From NCBI RefSeq assembly GCF_001591485.1, contig NZ_BCUZ01000009.1, positions 1 to 53,794 on the forward strand: a stretch of DNA of 53,794 bases. The letters are read 5' to 3'. A program made the position numbers and the translations under genes. Positions within the stretch are counted from its first letter, which is position 1. Each line of letters begins with the position of its first letter. This document shows, piece after piece, positions 27,933-36,299 of the stretch. The notes under the pieces were generated by a model. The model ran no database searches. It was not told where the DNA came from and saw only the letters and a program-made list of their open reading frames with translations. The DNA comes from Neobacillus fumarioli NBRC 102428 (GTDB taxonomy: Bacteria; Bacillota; Bacilli; Bacillales; Cytobacillaceae).

Positions 27933-28603
27933 TCAACCCTTTCATAAACCAATGTCATGATCTTTTCGACCACTTCATCTATGGTCATCGAAGTTGTATC
28001 GATTTCAACTGCATCCCAAGCTTTCTTCAATGGCGCAATCTCTCTTTCGGAGTCAATTTTATCTCGCAGTGCTATTTCCTGTTTTAATTGTTCCAAATCA
28101 GATGGATAACCTTTTTTGATGTTTTCAGCGTGGCGGCGGTCAGCTCTTTCTTCAACACTGGCAAGCAAAAAGATCTTAACTTCTGCATTTGGCAACACAT
28201 AAGTACCAATGTCGCGACCATCCATGACCACACCTCCGTTTCTGGCAAATGCCTGCTGCCTAGAAACCATTTCCTCGCGTACCTTTTTATGTTTGGAAAC
28301 AATAGAAACGGAGTTGGTTACTTCACTCGTGCGAATTTCGTTCGTCACATTTTTGCCATCAAGATAAACTAATTGTCCATTTTCTGAAGGCAGCAGTTCA
28401 ATCTTTGTGCCCAATAACGCTTCTATTAAAACCTCTTCATCCTCGAGATTGAGGTTATTGGTGATAGCTTTGTACGTCAATGCCCGGTACATAGCACCGG
28501 TATCAATATATATATAGGATAATTTTTCTGCCACAATTTTAGCAACGGTGCTTTTCCCGGCTGCAGCAGGACCGTCTATGGCAATGGAAATTTTCTTCTT
28601 CAT
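27929..28603 (-). CDS. cmk: Cytidylate kinase
   Basis: Cmk phosphorylates CMP and dCMP. 224 residues. The P-loop is GPAAAGKST (about 10-18), followed by [12 protein letters not shown] (about 33-44), [14 protein letters not shown] (about 153-166, with the LID Arg nearby) and [14 protein letters not shown] precedes the ATG. It is first in a unit with plsC; a terminator upstream (28677-28705) separates it from the sleB-ypeB-ypfB group. Confidence 0.97.
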   Translation of the reverse strand: MKKKISIAIDGPAAAGKSTVAKIVAEKLSYIYIDTGAMYRALTYKAITNNLNLEDEEVLIEALLGTKIELLPSENGQLVYLDGKNVTNEIRTSEVTNSVSIVSKHKKVREEMVSRQQAFARNGGVVMDGRDIGTYVLPNAEVKIFLLASVEERADRRHAENIKKGYPSDLEQLKQEIALRDKIDSEREIAPLKKAWDAVEIDTTSMTIDEVVEKIMTLVYERVE

Positions 28604-28676
28604 AAAGCCTCCTAATTTAATGCTAGTTGGTTACTATTTATTCTACCATAAAAACATACAAGCTTGTTTTTTTCAT

Positions 28677-28705
28677 AAAAAATAAAGCAGGTTGTCCTGC
28701 TTTAT
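28677..28705 (-). terminator. Terminator of sleB-ypeB-ypfB
   Basis: A 10-bp stem (28682-28691 with 28696-28705) with loop TTGT is followed on the minus strand by six T. It overlaps the last codons of ypfB. Confidence 0.8.
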
Positions 28706-28884
28706 CTTTTCTCTTTAAAGGTTGCAAGAAAGTCTGTAAAAGTGGTGTTGTAGACTCCTTCGTACTTCGTTAGTTTATTCAATTGCGGAAGAAGATCCAG
28801 CTGATGAAAAATGAGTTGGGATAGAACGAGAAAAATAAATTGGATGATCGTAAGCTTGATTAAAAATCGTTCTGCTTTTAACAA
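28702..28884 (-). CDS. ypfB: YpfB-like small membrane protein (DUF5359 type)
   Basis: A 60-residue protein with one membrane helix (about 6-28, LTIIQFIFLVLSQLIF) preceded by a basic N-terminus, and a C-terminal soluble tail. It corresponds to YpfB, located between cmk and ypeB in B. subtilis. The TTG at 28884 is chosen because GAGGTGG lies six bases upstream; a TTG five codons earlier overlaps that site. In B. subtilis the PilZ gene ypfA (motI) sits between ypfB and ypeB; here only about 20 bp separates them. Function unknown. Confidence 0.75.
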   Translation of the reverse strand: MLKAERFLIKLTIIQFIFLVLSQLIFHQLDLLPQLNKLTKYEGVYNTTFTDFLATFKEKR

Positions 28885-28905
28885 AACAAGCCACCTCAAT
28901 TATTC

Positions 28906-30255
28906 TCACATCGGTCCTTCATTTAAGGATTCTGGATTTTGCAACTTCTCCACTTTTTCTTCCATTCCATTTTTGGCATTAATAAAGATCCGGTACGTGT
29001 CGTTACCCAGCGTTCCGAGAAACTCATAACATAATACTTCATGATTTAAATTGTTCATAATGACAGCCTGGCGGTCCTCCATTACTTTCAGGTTCGGATT
29101 CACCTTTTTACGTGCCTGTTCCATTGAGATGATCGGTTTATCGATTTTTCTTGTTTGGAAAGATTGTAAATATTCTTCAGCCGAAACCCCGACAATTTCA
29201 CCATTATCCAGAGCAACTTTAACTTTTATCGATTCAGGGTAGATTCTTACCCCGCCAATAGTCGTTACAAAATTAAAGGTGCCGATATTGTCATACTGAG
29301 AACTTTCATATTCTTCCATATTTTTATAGCCATTGTTATTTAAATAAGAAAGGGCTTTTCCTGCAGCATCATGAAGACTGATCTTTTGTTTGGCTACAGT
29401 ACGATTATCCATAAGCCAAATAAGATGTCCGCCCTTTTTCGTGATATCCATATTTACTACCTGATCGGACTTAGGATTTTTAATAGATACACTATAAAAC
29501 CCATATCGGGCTCCTTTTCCGCTTTCCGTGACTTTTATATGAGCACCCCCATTTATATTCGAAAATACTCTGGCTTCCTTCATAGCCTCCTGTTGGGAAA
29601 TCGTTTTTCCGCTAAGGTTTTTAAAGTTTTCATCCTTAGCCTGCTGATTCAGCATTGTCGGCCCCATGTTCGCTTCCTCATAACCGGAGACCGTTTTTTC
29701 CACTTTTTTGAATCCATCAATGATCGTATTATCCGTGTTTTCCTTTCCCGATGCTAAAGCTAATTGTACGTCCATCCAGCGAAGATTATGTTTTAATGCC
29801 ATTGATTGCACTTTTCTAAGCTCGCTTTTAATCTCTCCGGATTGTTTATACAAAGATTGTAATGTATCTGTTTCTTGTTTCGTTAATGGTTCCTTATCCA
29901 AATCCCTGATCGCTGTCCGATAGCTAAAATTTCCAACATTTGTTAAAAATTCCTGCGTTTTATTAAAAGGCAGTAATGTTAATGGCAGCTGTCCAACTGA
30001 ACTATGTGCCTCTGAAGTAATTCTCCAAACGTCTGCTAAAGATGGAGATAATGAATGCCCTGAATTCATCGCAAGAGTGGACCCAATTTTATCATGCAAT
30101 AAATTCACCTGATAAGTTAGATCGTGAAATGCCCTTTGATAATTGTTTTCCGCATTTAATAACACTGCATTTTTTTCCTGATGTTCTTGATAACCCCAAT
30201 AACCTGTTCCTGCAACAGCTAATACAAGAATCCCGATTACTATTCCTCTGATCAA
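28906..30255 (-). CDS. ypeB: Germination protein YpeB
   Basis: YpeB, 449 residues, is required for stable placement of the cortex-lytic enzyme SleB in spores. An N-terminal membrane anchor (about 3-20, IVIGILVLAVAGTGYW) is followed by a helical region and C-terminal PepSY-type repeats (from about 220: ISQQEAMKEARVF, then SLHDAAGKALSYL and SMEQARKKVN). The TTG start has GGGGTGAT upstream. It starts 12 bp after sleB, the conserved sleB-ypeB bicistron. Confidence 0.96.
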   Translation of the reverse strand: MIRGIVIGILVLAVAGTGYWGYQEHQEKNAVLLNAENNYQRAFHDLTYQVNLLHDKIGSTLAMNSGHSLSPSLADVWRITSEAHSSVGQLPLTLLPFNKTQEFLTNVGNFSYRTAIRDLDKEPLTKQETDTLQSLYKQSGEIKSELRKVQSMALKHNLRWMDVQLALASGKENTDNTIIDGFKKVEKTVSGYEEANMGPTMLNQQAKDENFKNLSGKTISQQEAMKEARVFSNINGGAHIKVTESGKGARYGFYSVSIKNPKSDQVVNMDITKKGGHLIWLMDNRTVAKQKISLHDAAGKALSYLNNNGYKNMEEYESSQYDNIGTFNFVTTIGGVRIYPESIKVKVALDNGEIVGVSAEEYLQSFQTRKIDKPIISMEQARKKVNPNLKVMEDRQAVIMNNLNHEVLCYEFLGTLGNDTYRIFINAKNGMEEKVEKLQNPESLNEGPM

Positions 30256-30267
30256 ATTTCATCACCC

Positions 30268-31014
30268 CTACCTGCAAAAAATATGTTTACCAATTCTTTT
30301 AATTTGCGGTCTTCCCCAAATCCAGCTGCTCGTTGCAGTTGCCGGATTAAAGTAATAAAGGGCATTATCTGTCGGATCCCAGCCGTTTAATGCATCAATA
30401 ACCGCTTTTCGTGCCGTTTCATTCGGGGTCAGCCATATTTGTCCGTCAGCCACTGCTGTAAATGCCCCTGGTTGAAAGATGATTCCGGGGATTGTTTTTG
30501 GAAATGCAGGACTGCTTAATCGATTTAAAATGACAGCAGCAACTGCTACCTGCCCTTCAAACGGTTCACCCCTTGCCTCCCCATAAACAGCATTCGCCAT
30601 TAGACGAATATCATTTTGTGTGATACCTTGAGGAGTGTTAACTGCTGTATTTTTGACAGATTTACTTGCAACTGAACTATTATTACTTTTGGCAGCGCTG
30701 GCGCCATTATATTTTGTTGCTTTGACAAGTTTTGCTTTTGTCGTTTTTCCAGCCAGTCCATCAACAGGCAGACCAAATTGTGATTGAAAATTTCGTAAAG
30801 CCCAATACGTGCTCCAGCCAAAGACACCGTCAATTTTCCCATGGTAAAAGCCTATATTTTTAAGCCTTGATTGGAGTTCAATCACATCCTCGCCAACGGC
30901 CCCCCGATGGATCACCTGTCCTGTAAAGGCATATGTATCAATTGTTTTTAACCAAATGAAGGAGCTTGCCAAAAGCGACAGGATTGCTGAGTAGAGTAAA
31001 CTTTTTTTCAACAT
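30268..31014 (-). CDS. sleB: Spore cortex-lytic enzyme SleB
   Basis: Lytic transglycosylase that degrades cortex peptidoglycan at muramic-delta-lactam during germination. 248 residues: signal peptide (about 1-29), peptidoglycan-binding repeat (about 40-92, DVIELQSRLKNIGFYHGKIDG), a Ser/Asn-rich linker, and a SleB catalytic domain (about 132-248) with YGEARGEPFEGQVAVAAVIL carrying the catalytic Glu. It is shorter than the roughly 300-residue B. subtilis enzyme, mainly in the linker. The ATG has a G-rich site at rather long spacing. The enzyme should be made in the forespore and needs YpeB. Confidence 0.96.
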   Translation of the reverse strand: MLKKSLLYSAILSLLASSFIWLKTIDTYAFTGQVIHRGAVGEDVIELQSRLKNIGFYHGKIDGVFGWSTYWALRNFQSQFGLPVDGLAGKTTKAKLVKATKYNGASAAKSNNSSVASKSVKNTAVNTPQGITQNDIRLMANAVYGEARGEPFEGQVAVAAVILNRLSSPAFPKTIPGIIFQPGAFTAVADGQIWLTPNETARKAVIDALNGWDPTDNALYYFNPATATSSWIWGRPQIKRIGKHIFCR

Positions 31015-31090
31015 GGAACAATAACCCCCACTTAGAAATCTATTTACAGTACCCCTATTTTTTGTTTAAATGGTGATTTTATTCTATAAA

Positions 31091-31127
31091 ACCAAACAAA
31101 CCCTTCATTAAGAATGAAGGGTTTGTT
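31091..31127 (-). terminator. Terminator embedded in the 3' end of prsW
   Basis: A perfect 15-bp stem (31095-31109 with 31113-31127) with a 3-base loop contains the last six codons and the stop codon of prsW. The minus-strand tail TTTGGTTTT is moderately T-rich. Confidence 0.75.
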
Positions 31128-31797
31128 GAACGGTATAGCGTTTTTTCATATGTTTTGCGCTTAATATCTTCGCTTTTTTCACTTTTCGCAAACCATACCA
31201 CCATAGGAAAATCATAAAAGGAAAAATAATATATAGCCAATTCTCCTGTGATATTAAAATATAATCATAAACACCATGGAAAATGGAAGGAACAAGAATG
31301 GAAAGAATTAGCCATTTAGCTTTATTGCCTTCAGAAAACTTTGCTTTTCCGAGGTAGAAGCCCATGATTACCCCAAAAAGGGCATGGCTTGATACCGGGA
31401 GTATTGCTCGTGTCATGGCATGCTCAATTCCATTGGCAAATAAATAGAAGATATTTTCAACCGTTGCAAAACCAAGTGATACAGAAACTGCATAAACAAT
31501 CCCATCAAATGGTTCATCAAATTCTACATATCGATAAACAACATAAAAAAGAATAACCCACTTAAAAAATTCCTCCAGCAAGCCCGTATTCAAAAAGGCA
31601 TCAATAAATACAGATTTCATTAAATGCTCAGTTTGAAGAACATGCTGAAAAAACATGATTGGAACGAAAAGAAATGCACCATATAAAAAAGTTCTAATCA
31701 CAAGAGAAATTGGCTCCGAGTCATATTCATCCTTCAAATAAAAATAACTAAGCAATGCCAAACCGGGGGCAATACCGGCGGATAATATTCCCAGCAT
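31108..31797 (-). CDS. prsW: Intramembrane site-1 protease PrsW
   Basis: PrsW (YpdC), a multipass membrane protease that in B. subtilis starts the cleavage of anti-sigma factor RsiW and so activates sigma-W under envelope stress. 229 residues and about seven to eight hydrophobic helices. Conserved acidic motifs are EEFFKW (about 75-80), ENIFYL (about 111-116), SSHALFGVIMG and SIFHGVYDY (about 175). A short ribosome binding site GAGG precedes the ATG. The last codons form one arm of its terminator. No rsiW is in the window; the encoded RsiX at 42.5 kb is a different anti-sigma factor. Confidence 0.93.
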   Translation of the reverse strand: MLGILSAGIAPGLALLSYFYLKDEYDSEPISLVIRTFLYGAFLFVPIMFFQHVLQTEHLMKSVFIDAFLNTGLLEEFFKWVILFYVVYRYVEFDEPFDGIVYAVSVSLGFATVENIFYLFANGIEHAMTRAILPVSSHALFGVIMGFYLGKAKFSEGNKAKWLILSILVPSIFHGVYDYILISQENWLYIIFPFMIFLWWYGLRKVKKAKILSAKHMKKRYTVQQTLHS

Positions 31798-31865
31798 GTT
31801 GAACCTCTTTTCAAATCTGTTTTCTTCATCGTACCACGGAACTGGTTTAAAGAAAATGATAGATA

Positions 31866-32846
31866 TTAATCCGAAACGATATTTACTTCTTTTTCCAAGA
31901 TCGAACGTGCGATGAGTCTGCCATGAAACTTGCCATTTTCGATAAATATTTCATTCGCATTATTTCCAGCTGCAATAACTCCGACAATATAGATTCCGGA
32001 AATATTTGTTTCCATCGTATCTGGATTGAATATTGGTCTTCCTGAATCCATATCAATTTTGATCCCCATTGTAGTTAAAAAATGATGATCCGGACGATAG
32101 CCCGTCATCGCAAAAACAAAATCGTTTTTTATGCTTTTTTCTTCACCGTCTTTAACATAAACAACTTGATTTTCCGTTATCTCGATTACATTAGCATTAA
32201 ACTCCATCTGGATGATTCCGTTCCTTACTAATGAATCAAATTCAGGAAGAATCCAAGGTTTAATGCTTGGGGAATATTCTTTTCCCCTGTATAATACAGT
32301 GACCCTTGCACCAGCCTTTACTAACTCAAGCGCAGCATCCACACTGGAGTTTTTCCCGCCGATTACACAAACGTCTTTATCGAAAAAAGGATGGGCTTCC
32401 TTAAAGTAATGAAAGACTTTTGGAAGGTCTTCCCCAGGAACATTCATATAATTTGGATGATCATAGTAGCCGGTAGCAATGACGCAGTAACGTGCACGGT
32501 AATGATTCTTGTCTGTCATGATGTCAAAATAATCTTCTTGCTTTGCTACCGAGGTTACCTTTTCATATGCATTGATCCGCAAATTTTTTCTTTTCGCCAC
32601 TTCCCGATAATAGACCAATGCCTGATTGCGTTTTGGCTTATACGTATCTGTTATAAAAGGAACATCACCGATTTCCAGTTTTTCACTAGTACTAAAGAAT
32701 GTTTGGTGTGTCGGAAAATGATAGATAGAATTGACAATATTGCCCTTTTCAATAATCAGCGGATTTTTCCCGATCTCCTTTAACGCTATGGCAGCTGCCA
32801 TCCCGCACGGCCCTCCGCCGACAATAATGATATCTTCTATTTGCAC
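31866..32846 (-). CDS. ypdA: Bacillithiol disulfide reductase YpdA (Bdr)
   Basis: FAD/NADPH flavoprotein reducing oxidised bacillithiol. 326 residues. The FAD-binding motif GGGPCGMAAAIAL (about 10-22) contains Cys14, the active-site cysteine described for this family. A second Rossmann motif CVIGGKNSSVDAALELVKAGA (about 166-186) binds NADPH, and a C-terminal FAD segment GIYIVGVIAAGNNANEIFIENG follows. The GTG start has AGGAG at about ten bases. It lies between gudB and prsW in its own unit after the gudB terminator. Presence of this enzyme implies bacillithiol as the low-molecular-weight thiol. Confidence 0.94.
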   Translation of the reverse strand: MQIEDIIIVGGGPCGMAAAIALKEIGKNPLIIEKGNIVNSIYHFPTHQTFFSTSEKLEIGDVPFITDTYKPKRNQALVYYREVAKRKNLRINAYEKVTSVAKQEDYFDIMTDKNHYRARYCVIATGYYDHPNYMNVPGEDLPKVFHYFKEAHPFFDKDVCVIGGKNSSVDAALELVKAGARVTVLYRGKEYSPSIKPWILPEFDSLVRNGIIQMEFNANVIEITENQVVYVKDGEEKSIKNDFVFAMTGYRPDHHFLTTMGIKIDMDSGRPIFNPDTMETNISGIYIVGVIAAGNNANEIFIENGKFHGRLIARSILEKEVNIVSD

Positions 32847-32881
32847 AATATTTACACTCCTTAGGATATGAATTACAATAA

Positions 32882-32915
32882 AAAAACTCCTACCTTTGTT
32901 ATGATAGGAGTTTTT
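32882..32915 (-). terminator. Terminator of gudB
   Basis: Arms AAAAACTCCTA (32882-32892) and TAGGAGTTTTT (32905-32915) pair perfectly, 11 bp, and are followed on the minus strand by a T run. Confidence 0.85.
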
Positions 32916-32934
32916 CTTTAATATTTCAATGGAT

Positions 32935-34212
32935 TTAAACCCAGCCTCTGAAGCGACATGCTTCTGCCATTTTCCTTACACCGACCATATAGGCGGCAAG
33001 GCGCATATCAACTCGGCGAGTTTGAGCGGTATCATAAATACTATTAAATGCTTTTACCATGATCTTTTCAAGCTTTTCTTCAACTTCTTCTTCACTCCAG
33101 TAATAACCTTGATTATTTTGAACCCATTCAAAATAAGATACAGTTACACCACCAGCTGAAGCTAACACATCTGGTACAAGAAGGATGCCGCGTTCTGTTA
33201 AAATTTGCGTAGCTTCTAATGTAGTCGGTCCGTTTGCTGCCTCAACCACAATGCTTGCTCGAATATTATGTGCATTTTCTTCGGTAATTTGGTTTTCAAT
33301 GGCTGCCGGTACTAGAATATCGCAATCCAATTCAAGCAGTTCTTTATTCGTAATAGTGTTTTGGAATAACTTTGTAACCGTTCCAAAGCTATCGCGCCGA
33401 TCCAAAAGATAGTCAATATCCAAGCCGTTTGGATCGTAGAGCGCACCATATGCATCCGAGATACCAACTACTTTCGCGCCTGCATCATGCATAAATTTAG
33501 ATAAGTAACTTCCGGCATTTCCGAATCCTTGAACAACAACACGGGCACCTTCCAATGAAATTCCCCGCTTTTTAGCCGCTTCCCGAATACAAATTGTTAC
33601 CCCTTTTGCTGTTGCAGAATCACGTCCGTGTGAACCGCCAAGAACCAATGGTTTGCCTGTTATGAATCCAGGTGAATTAAATTCATCGATACGGCTGTAT
33701 TCATCCATCATCCATGCCATAATTTGCGAATTGGTATAAACATCAGGAGCAGGAATATCTTTTGTTGGTCCGACAATTTGGCTGACTGCTCGAACATATC
33801 CGCGGCTAAGTCTTTCTAGTTCTCTGAAAGACATATCACGTGGATCACAAATGATGCCGCCCTTACCACCGCCATACGGAAGATCAACAATTCCACATTT
33901 CAAACTCATCCAAATCGAAAGGGCTTTCACTTCTGTTTCCGTTACATTTGGATGGAAGCGAATTCCGCCTTTTGTCGGGCCAACAGCATCGTTATGCTGT
34001 GCACGATATCCAGTAAATATTTTAATAGAACCGTCATCCATACGAACAGGGATTTTTACTGTTAATAAACGCAACGGCTCTTTTAATAGTTCATATACTT
34101 CTTCAGGATAACCTAATTTTTCCAAAGCCTTATGAATGACTGTTTGCGTTGATTTTAACACATCATGTTTGTCTTCTTGATTAGTCTTTCCAGCACCATT
34201 TTCGGCTACCAT
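32935..34212 (-). CDS. gudB: NAD-dependent glutamate dehydrogenase
   Basis: Catabolic glutamate dehydrogenase, 425 residues, oxidatively deaminating glutamate to 2-oxoglutarate. Catalytic Lys and substrate residues lie in KCGIVDLPYGGGKGGI (about 86-101); the NAD site is VVQGFGNAGSYL (about 218-229). The start MVAENGAGKTNQED is set by AGGAGGTTTACAA upstream. The segment EVKALSIWM lacks the codon duplication (VKA repeated) that inactivates gudB in laboratory B. subtilis 168, so the enzyme should be active. Monocistronic, with promoter at 34265-34292 and its own terminator. Confidence 0.97.
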   Translation of the reverse strand: MVAENGAGKTNQEDKHDVLKSTQTVIHKALEKLGYPEEVYELLKEPLRLLTVKIPVRMDDGSIKIFTGYRAQHNDAVGPTKGGIRFHPNVTETEVKALSIWMSLKCGIVDLPYGGGKGGIICDPRDMSFRELERLSRGYVRAVSQIVGPTKDIPAPDVYTNSQIMAWMMDEYSRIDEFNSPGFITGKPLVLGGSHGRDSATAKGVTICIREAAKKRGISLEGARVVVQGFGNAGSYLSKFMHDAGAKVVGISDAYGALYDPNGLDIDYLLDRRDSFGTVTKLFQNTITNKELLELDCDILVPAAIENQITEENAHNIRASIVVEAANGPTTLEATQILTERGILLVPDVLASAGGVTVSYFEWVQNNQGYYWSEEEVEEKLEKIMVKAFNSIYDTAQTRRVDMRLAAYMVGVRKMAEACRFRGWV

Positions 34213-34264
34213 TTGTAAACCTCCTAAGTAATCCTTAAACGAATGTTGTCCGCTTTCAGTCACA

Positions 34265-34292
34265 AGTATACACCTTTACATGATTAATGCAA
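34265..34292 (-). promoter_or_regulatory. Candidate sigma-A promoter of gudB
   Basis: Minus-strand TTGCAT (34287-34292) and TATACT (34265-34270) are 16 bp apart. The start codon lies about 53 bp downstream. Confidence 0.6.
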
Positions 34293-34385
34293 GAATTAAA
34301 CTGCACTTTCCTTTATTTTTATTATTTTACCTGCAATCGCTATCATTCTTGTTTAGTAATACTTTCCTAAAATTGGATCAATCAT

Positions 34386-34411
34386 AAAAAAATGGGGGTA
34401 CGCTCCCCATT
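34386..34411 (-). terminator. Terminator of mecB
   Basis: AATGGGG (34391-34397) pairs with CCCCATT (34405-34411), and seven T follow on the minus strand. It lies 18 bp after the mecB stop. Confidence 0.75.
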
Positions 34412-34428
34412 GAAATTTATCTTATGGA

Positions 34429-35010
34429 TTACTTAAAGTAATGAATAATGGTTTCTACAGCTTGATTGGTCATGATTTGTTTCCCATATTCGATAAGTAT
34501 AAAAGGACTTTGGATAGAGACATTTCCGAACTCAGACAAAATACTTGCGGCCTTCTCATTTTTCCCAGGGGTTAAATGATTCATGGTTAAGTAATAGCAA
34601 TTGTTATAAGCAAATAGACTGCCTCCTGATATACCTGCTCTGAAGAGACATTTTGCCGCATTAATAACATCCTCGAATTCTGCAAATTCAAATAACAGAC
34701 ACTCACATCCCCCAAACCGTACTTGCATCTCAATAAACCCGTCATATAAAAGTTCTTCATCTTCTTTATAACCGTTAACAGTGATAATCATAATCATACC
34801 TTGAGTCTGGAGGGAGAAAATTTCTACCGCTACAGACCCCTGTATATCCACATCGAATTCGCTGCTGGCCTCTTCTAACATGTCATGGAAGAGCTGATTC
34901 CATTTACTTGATTCCTTCCAAATATCATCCTTGGAAAGTCCTCTTTCCATTAAATCATCAGAGGTTAAAAAAATTTTTATTTTGTTTGCTGTTAAGCGTT
35001 CTAAGCGCAT
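34429..35010 (-). CDS. mecB: ClpC adaptor protein MecB (YpbH)
   Basis: MecA-family adaptor of 193 residues that delivers proteins to ClpCP; MecB/YpbH is the paralogue of MecA in B. subtilis. The N-terminal domain starts MRLERLTANKIKIFLTSDDL, the substrate-binding signature; a linker leads to the C-terminal ClpC-binding domain (about 100-193), with FEFAEFEDVINAAKCL and LTMNH segments. It matches MecB rather than MecA by its place between gudB and the ypb genes. Divergent from cotJABC. Confidence 0.9.
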   Translation of the reverse strand: MRLERLTANKIKIFLTSDDLMERGLSKDDIWKESSKWNQLFHDMLEEASSEFDVDIQGSVAVEIFSLQTQGMIMIITVNGYKEDEELLYDGFIEMQVRFGGCECLLFEFAEFEDVINAAKCLFRAGISGGSLFAYNNCYYLTMNHLTPGKNEKAASILSEFGNVSIQSPFILIEYGKQIMTNQAVETIIHYFK

Positions 35011-35120
35011 GATTTTGCCCCCTGCCGTGACCTAACTCTTAAGTTCAGTGTATGTCAGGAGGATTTATTTGTGATTTGTCTATCCGGATCATGCTTACGC
35101 GCATACTTACTTAAAATTTA

Positions 35121-35150
35121 TGTCATGTTGGAAAAAGTTTTTCATATAGT
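35121..35150 (+). promoter_or_regulatory. Candidate sigma-E promoter of cotJABC
   Basis: GTCATGTT at about 35122-35129 and CATATAGT at 35143-35150 are 13 bp apart, 30 bp before cotJA. Both resemble sigma-E elements, and cotJ is known to be sigma-E controlled in B. subtilis. Confidence 0.5.
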
Positions 35151-35179
35151 TAATTGATATCACATATTGGGAGGGTCCT

Positions 35180-35410
35180 ATGTATACTCATCTTAAGTTT
35201 TATCATCCTTTTGTCAGTTCATTTGACCCATGTAAGCCTATTTTAGAAAAAAAGTATTCTACACCGCCTCATTTATATATAGGATTTCAGCCACCTAATC
35301 TTCCGCAGTTTTCTCCGTTTGAGGCTCTGAAGGCCGGAACACTTTGGAAAGATTTTTATGATCCTTGGTTCAATACTTATGAAAAGCAAATGGGAGGGGT
35401 TCTTCCATGA
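35180..35410 (+). CDS. cotJA: Spore coat protein CotJA
   Basis: A 76-residue coat-associated protein, rich in Pro, Phe and Tyr, with the segment PPHLYIGFQPPNLPQFSPFEALKAGTLW characteristic of CotJA. GGGAGGG lies before the ATG. First gene of cotJABC; its end overlaps cotJB by four bases (ATGA). CotJA and CotJC depend on each other for assembly into the spore in B. subtilis. The operon is on the plus strand against its neighbours, and the B. subtilis copy is elsewhere on the chromosome. Confidence 0.93.
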   Translation: MYTHLKFYHPFVSSFDPCKPILEKKYSTPPHLYIGFQPPNLPQFSPFEALKAGTLWKDFYDPWFNTYEKQMGGVLP

Positions 35411-35667
35411 AACAATTGCCAGCAGAATACTATCAATTAATGGAGCAGCTTCAGGCCGTCGATTTTGTTCTTGTCGAACTGACTTTATATTTGGATACCC
35501 ACCACAACGATCTGGAAGCCATTCATCAATTTAATCATTATGTAAAAGAAAAAAAGCGGATCAAAAAGCTGTTTGAAAGCCAGTTCGGTCCCCTACAGCA
35601 GTTTGGCAACAGCTACTCCGGATACCCTTGGAGCTGGGACGATACGCCTTGGCCTTGGCAAGTTTGA
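35407..35667 (+). CDS. cotJB: Spore coat protein CotJB
   Basis: An 86-residue acidic helical protein with LQAVDFVLVELTLYLDTHHND near the N-terminus and a Trp/Pro-rich C-terminus (GYPWSWDDTPWPWQV), as in the CotJB family. Translationally coupled to cotJA through ATGA and 21 bp before cotJC. Its exact role in the coat is not known. Confidence 0.93.
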   Translation: MKQLPAEYYQLMEQLQAVDFVLVELTLYLDTHHNDLEAIHQFNHYVKEKKRIKKLFESQFGPLQQFGNSYSGYPWSWDDTPWPWQV

Positions 35668-35688
35668 ATATAATAAGGGGGGAGTTTC

Positions 35689-36258
35689 ATGTGGATTTAT
35701 GAAAAAAAACTTCAATACCCGGTTCGTGTCAGTACATGCAATCCAACTTTAGCCAAATATTTGATTGAACAGTATGGCGGTGCGGACGGAGAACTTGCCG
35801 CGGCTTTACGATATTTAAATCAAAGATATACCATTCCGGATAAAGTTATTGGTCTTCTTACTGATATTGGAACAGAAGAATTTGCCCATTTGGAAATGAT
35901 TGCAACAATGGTATATAAACTAACAAAAGACGCCACGCCGGAACAGTTAAAAGCAGCGGGTCTCGGGGAGCATTATGCAAATCATGACGGCGCATTATTT
36001 TACCAAAATGCGGCCGGTTCGCCTTGGACAGCCACTTATATCCAGGCAAAAGGGGATCCAATCGCTGATCTTTATGAAGATATTGCTGCTGAAGAGAAAG
36101 CCAGAGCAACCTACCAATGGCTGATTGATCTTAGTGATGACCCGGATTTAAATGATTCCCTAAGGTTTTTAAGGGAAAGAGAAATTATTCATGCTCAACG
36201 TTTCCGTGAAGCGGTGGAGATTTTGAAAGAGGAATGGGATACAAAGAAAGTTTTCTAA
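35689..36258 (+). CDS. cotJC: Spore coat protein CotJC, manganese catalase family
   Basis: A 189-residue ferritin-like four-helix protein of the Mn-catalase family located in the spore coat. The di-metal ligands are seen in TEEFAHLEMI (about 63-72), EEKARATYQWL (about 137) and REREIIHAQRF (about 164-174), with Glu and His of each helix retained, so catalase activity is possible but unproven. GGGGGAGTTTC precedes the ATG. Last gene of the operon, followed by a terminator that overlaps the convergent ypbF. Confidence 0.94.
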   Translation: MWIYEKKLQYPVRVSTCNPTLAKYLIEQYGGADGELAAALRYLNQRYTIPDKVIGLLTDIGTEEFAHLEMIATMVYKLTKDATPEQLKAAGLGEHYANHDGALFYQNAAGSPWTATYIQAKGDPIADLYEDIAAEEKARATYQWLIDLSDDPDLNDSLRFLREREIIHAQRFREAVEILKEEWDTKKVF

Positions 36259-36262
36259 CAGG

Positions 36263-36299
36263 AGTAAGAAGCAGACATTTCTGCTTTCTTACTTTTTTT
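36263..36299 (+). terminator. Terminator of cotJABC
   Basis: Arms 36263-36274 and 36281-36293 pair with one bulged A and are followed by seven T on the plus strand. The element covers the last codons of the convergent ypbF. Confidence 0.85.

Noticed and set aside
29371-29757. 128-codon plus-strand open frame
   Set aside because: Antisense to ypeB, composition of a shadow frame.
30268-31014. sleB shorter than in B. subtilis, considered as truncated
   Set aside because: Signal peptide, peptidoglycan-binding repeat and the complete catalytic domain are all present; the difference is in the linker.
31020-31100. Sigma-G promoter for sleB
   Set aside because: GAATA and CAAAAAATA elements occur but at 15 bp spacing and with a poor -10, so not called.
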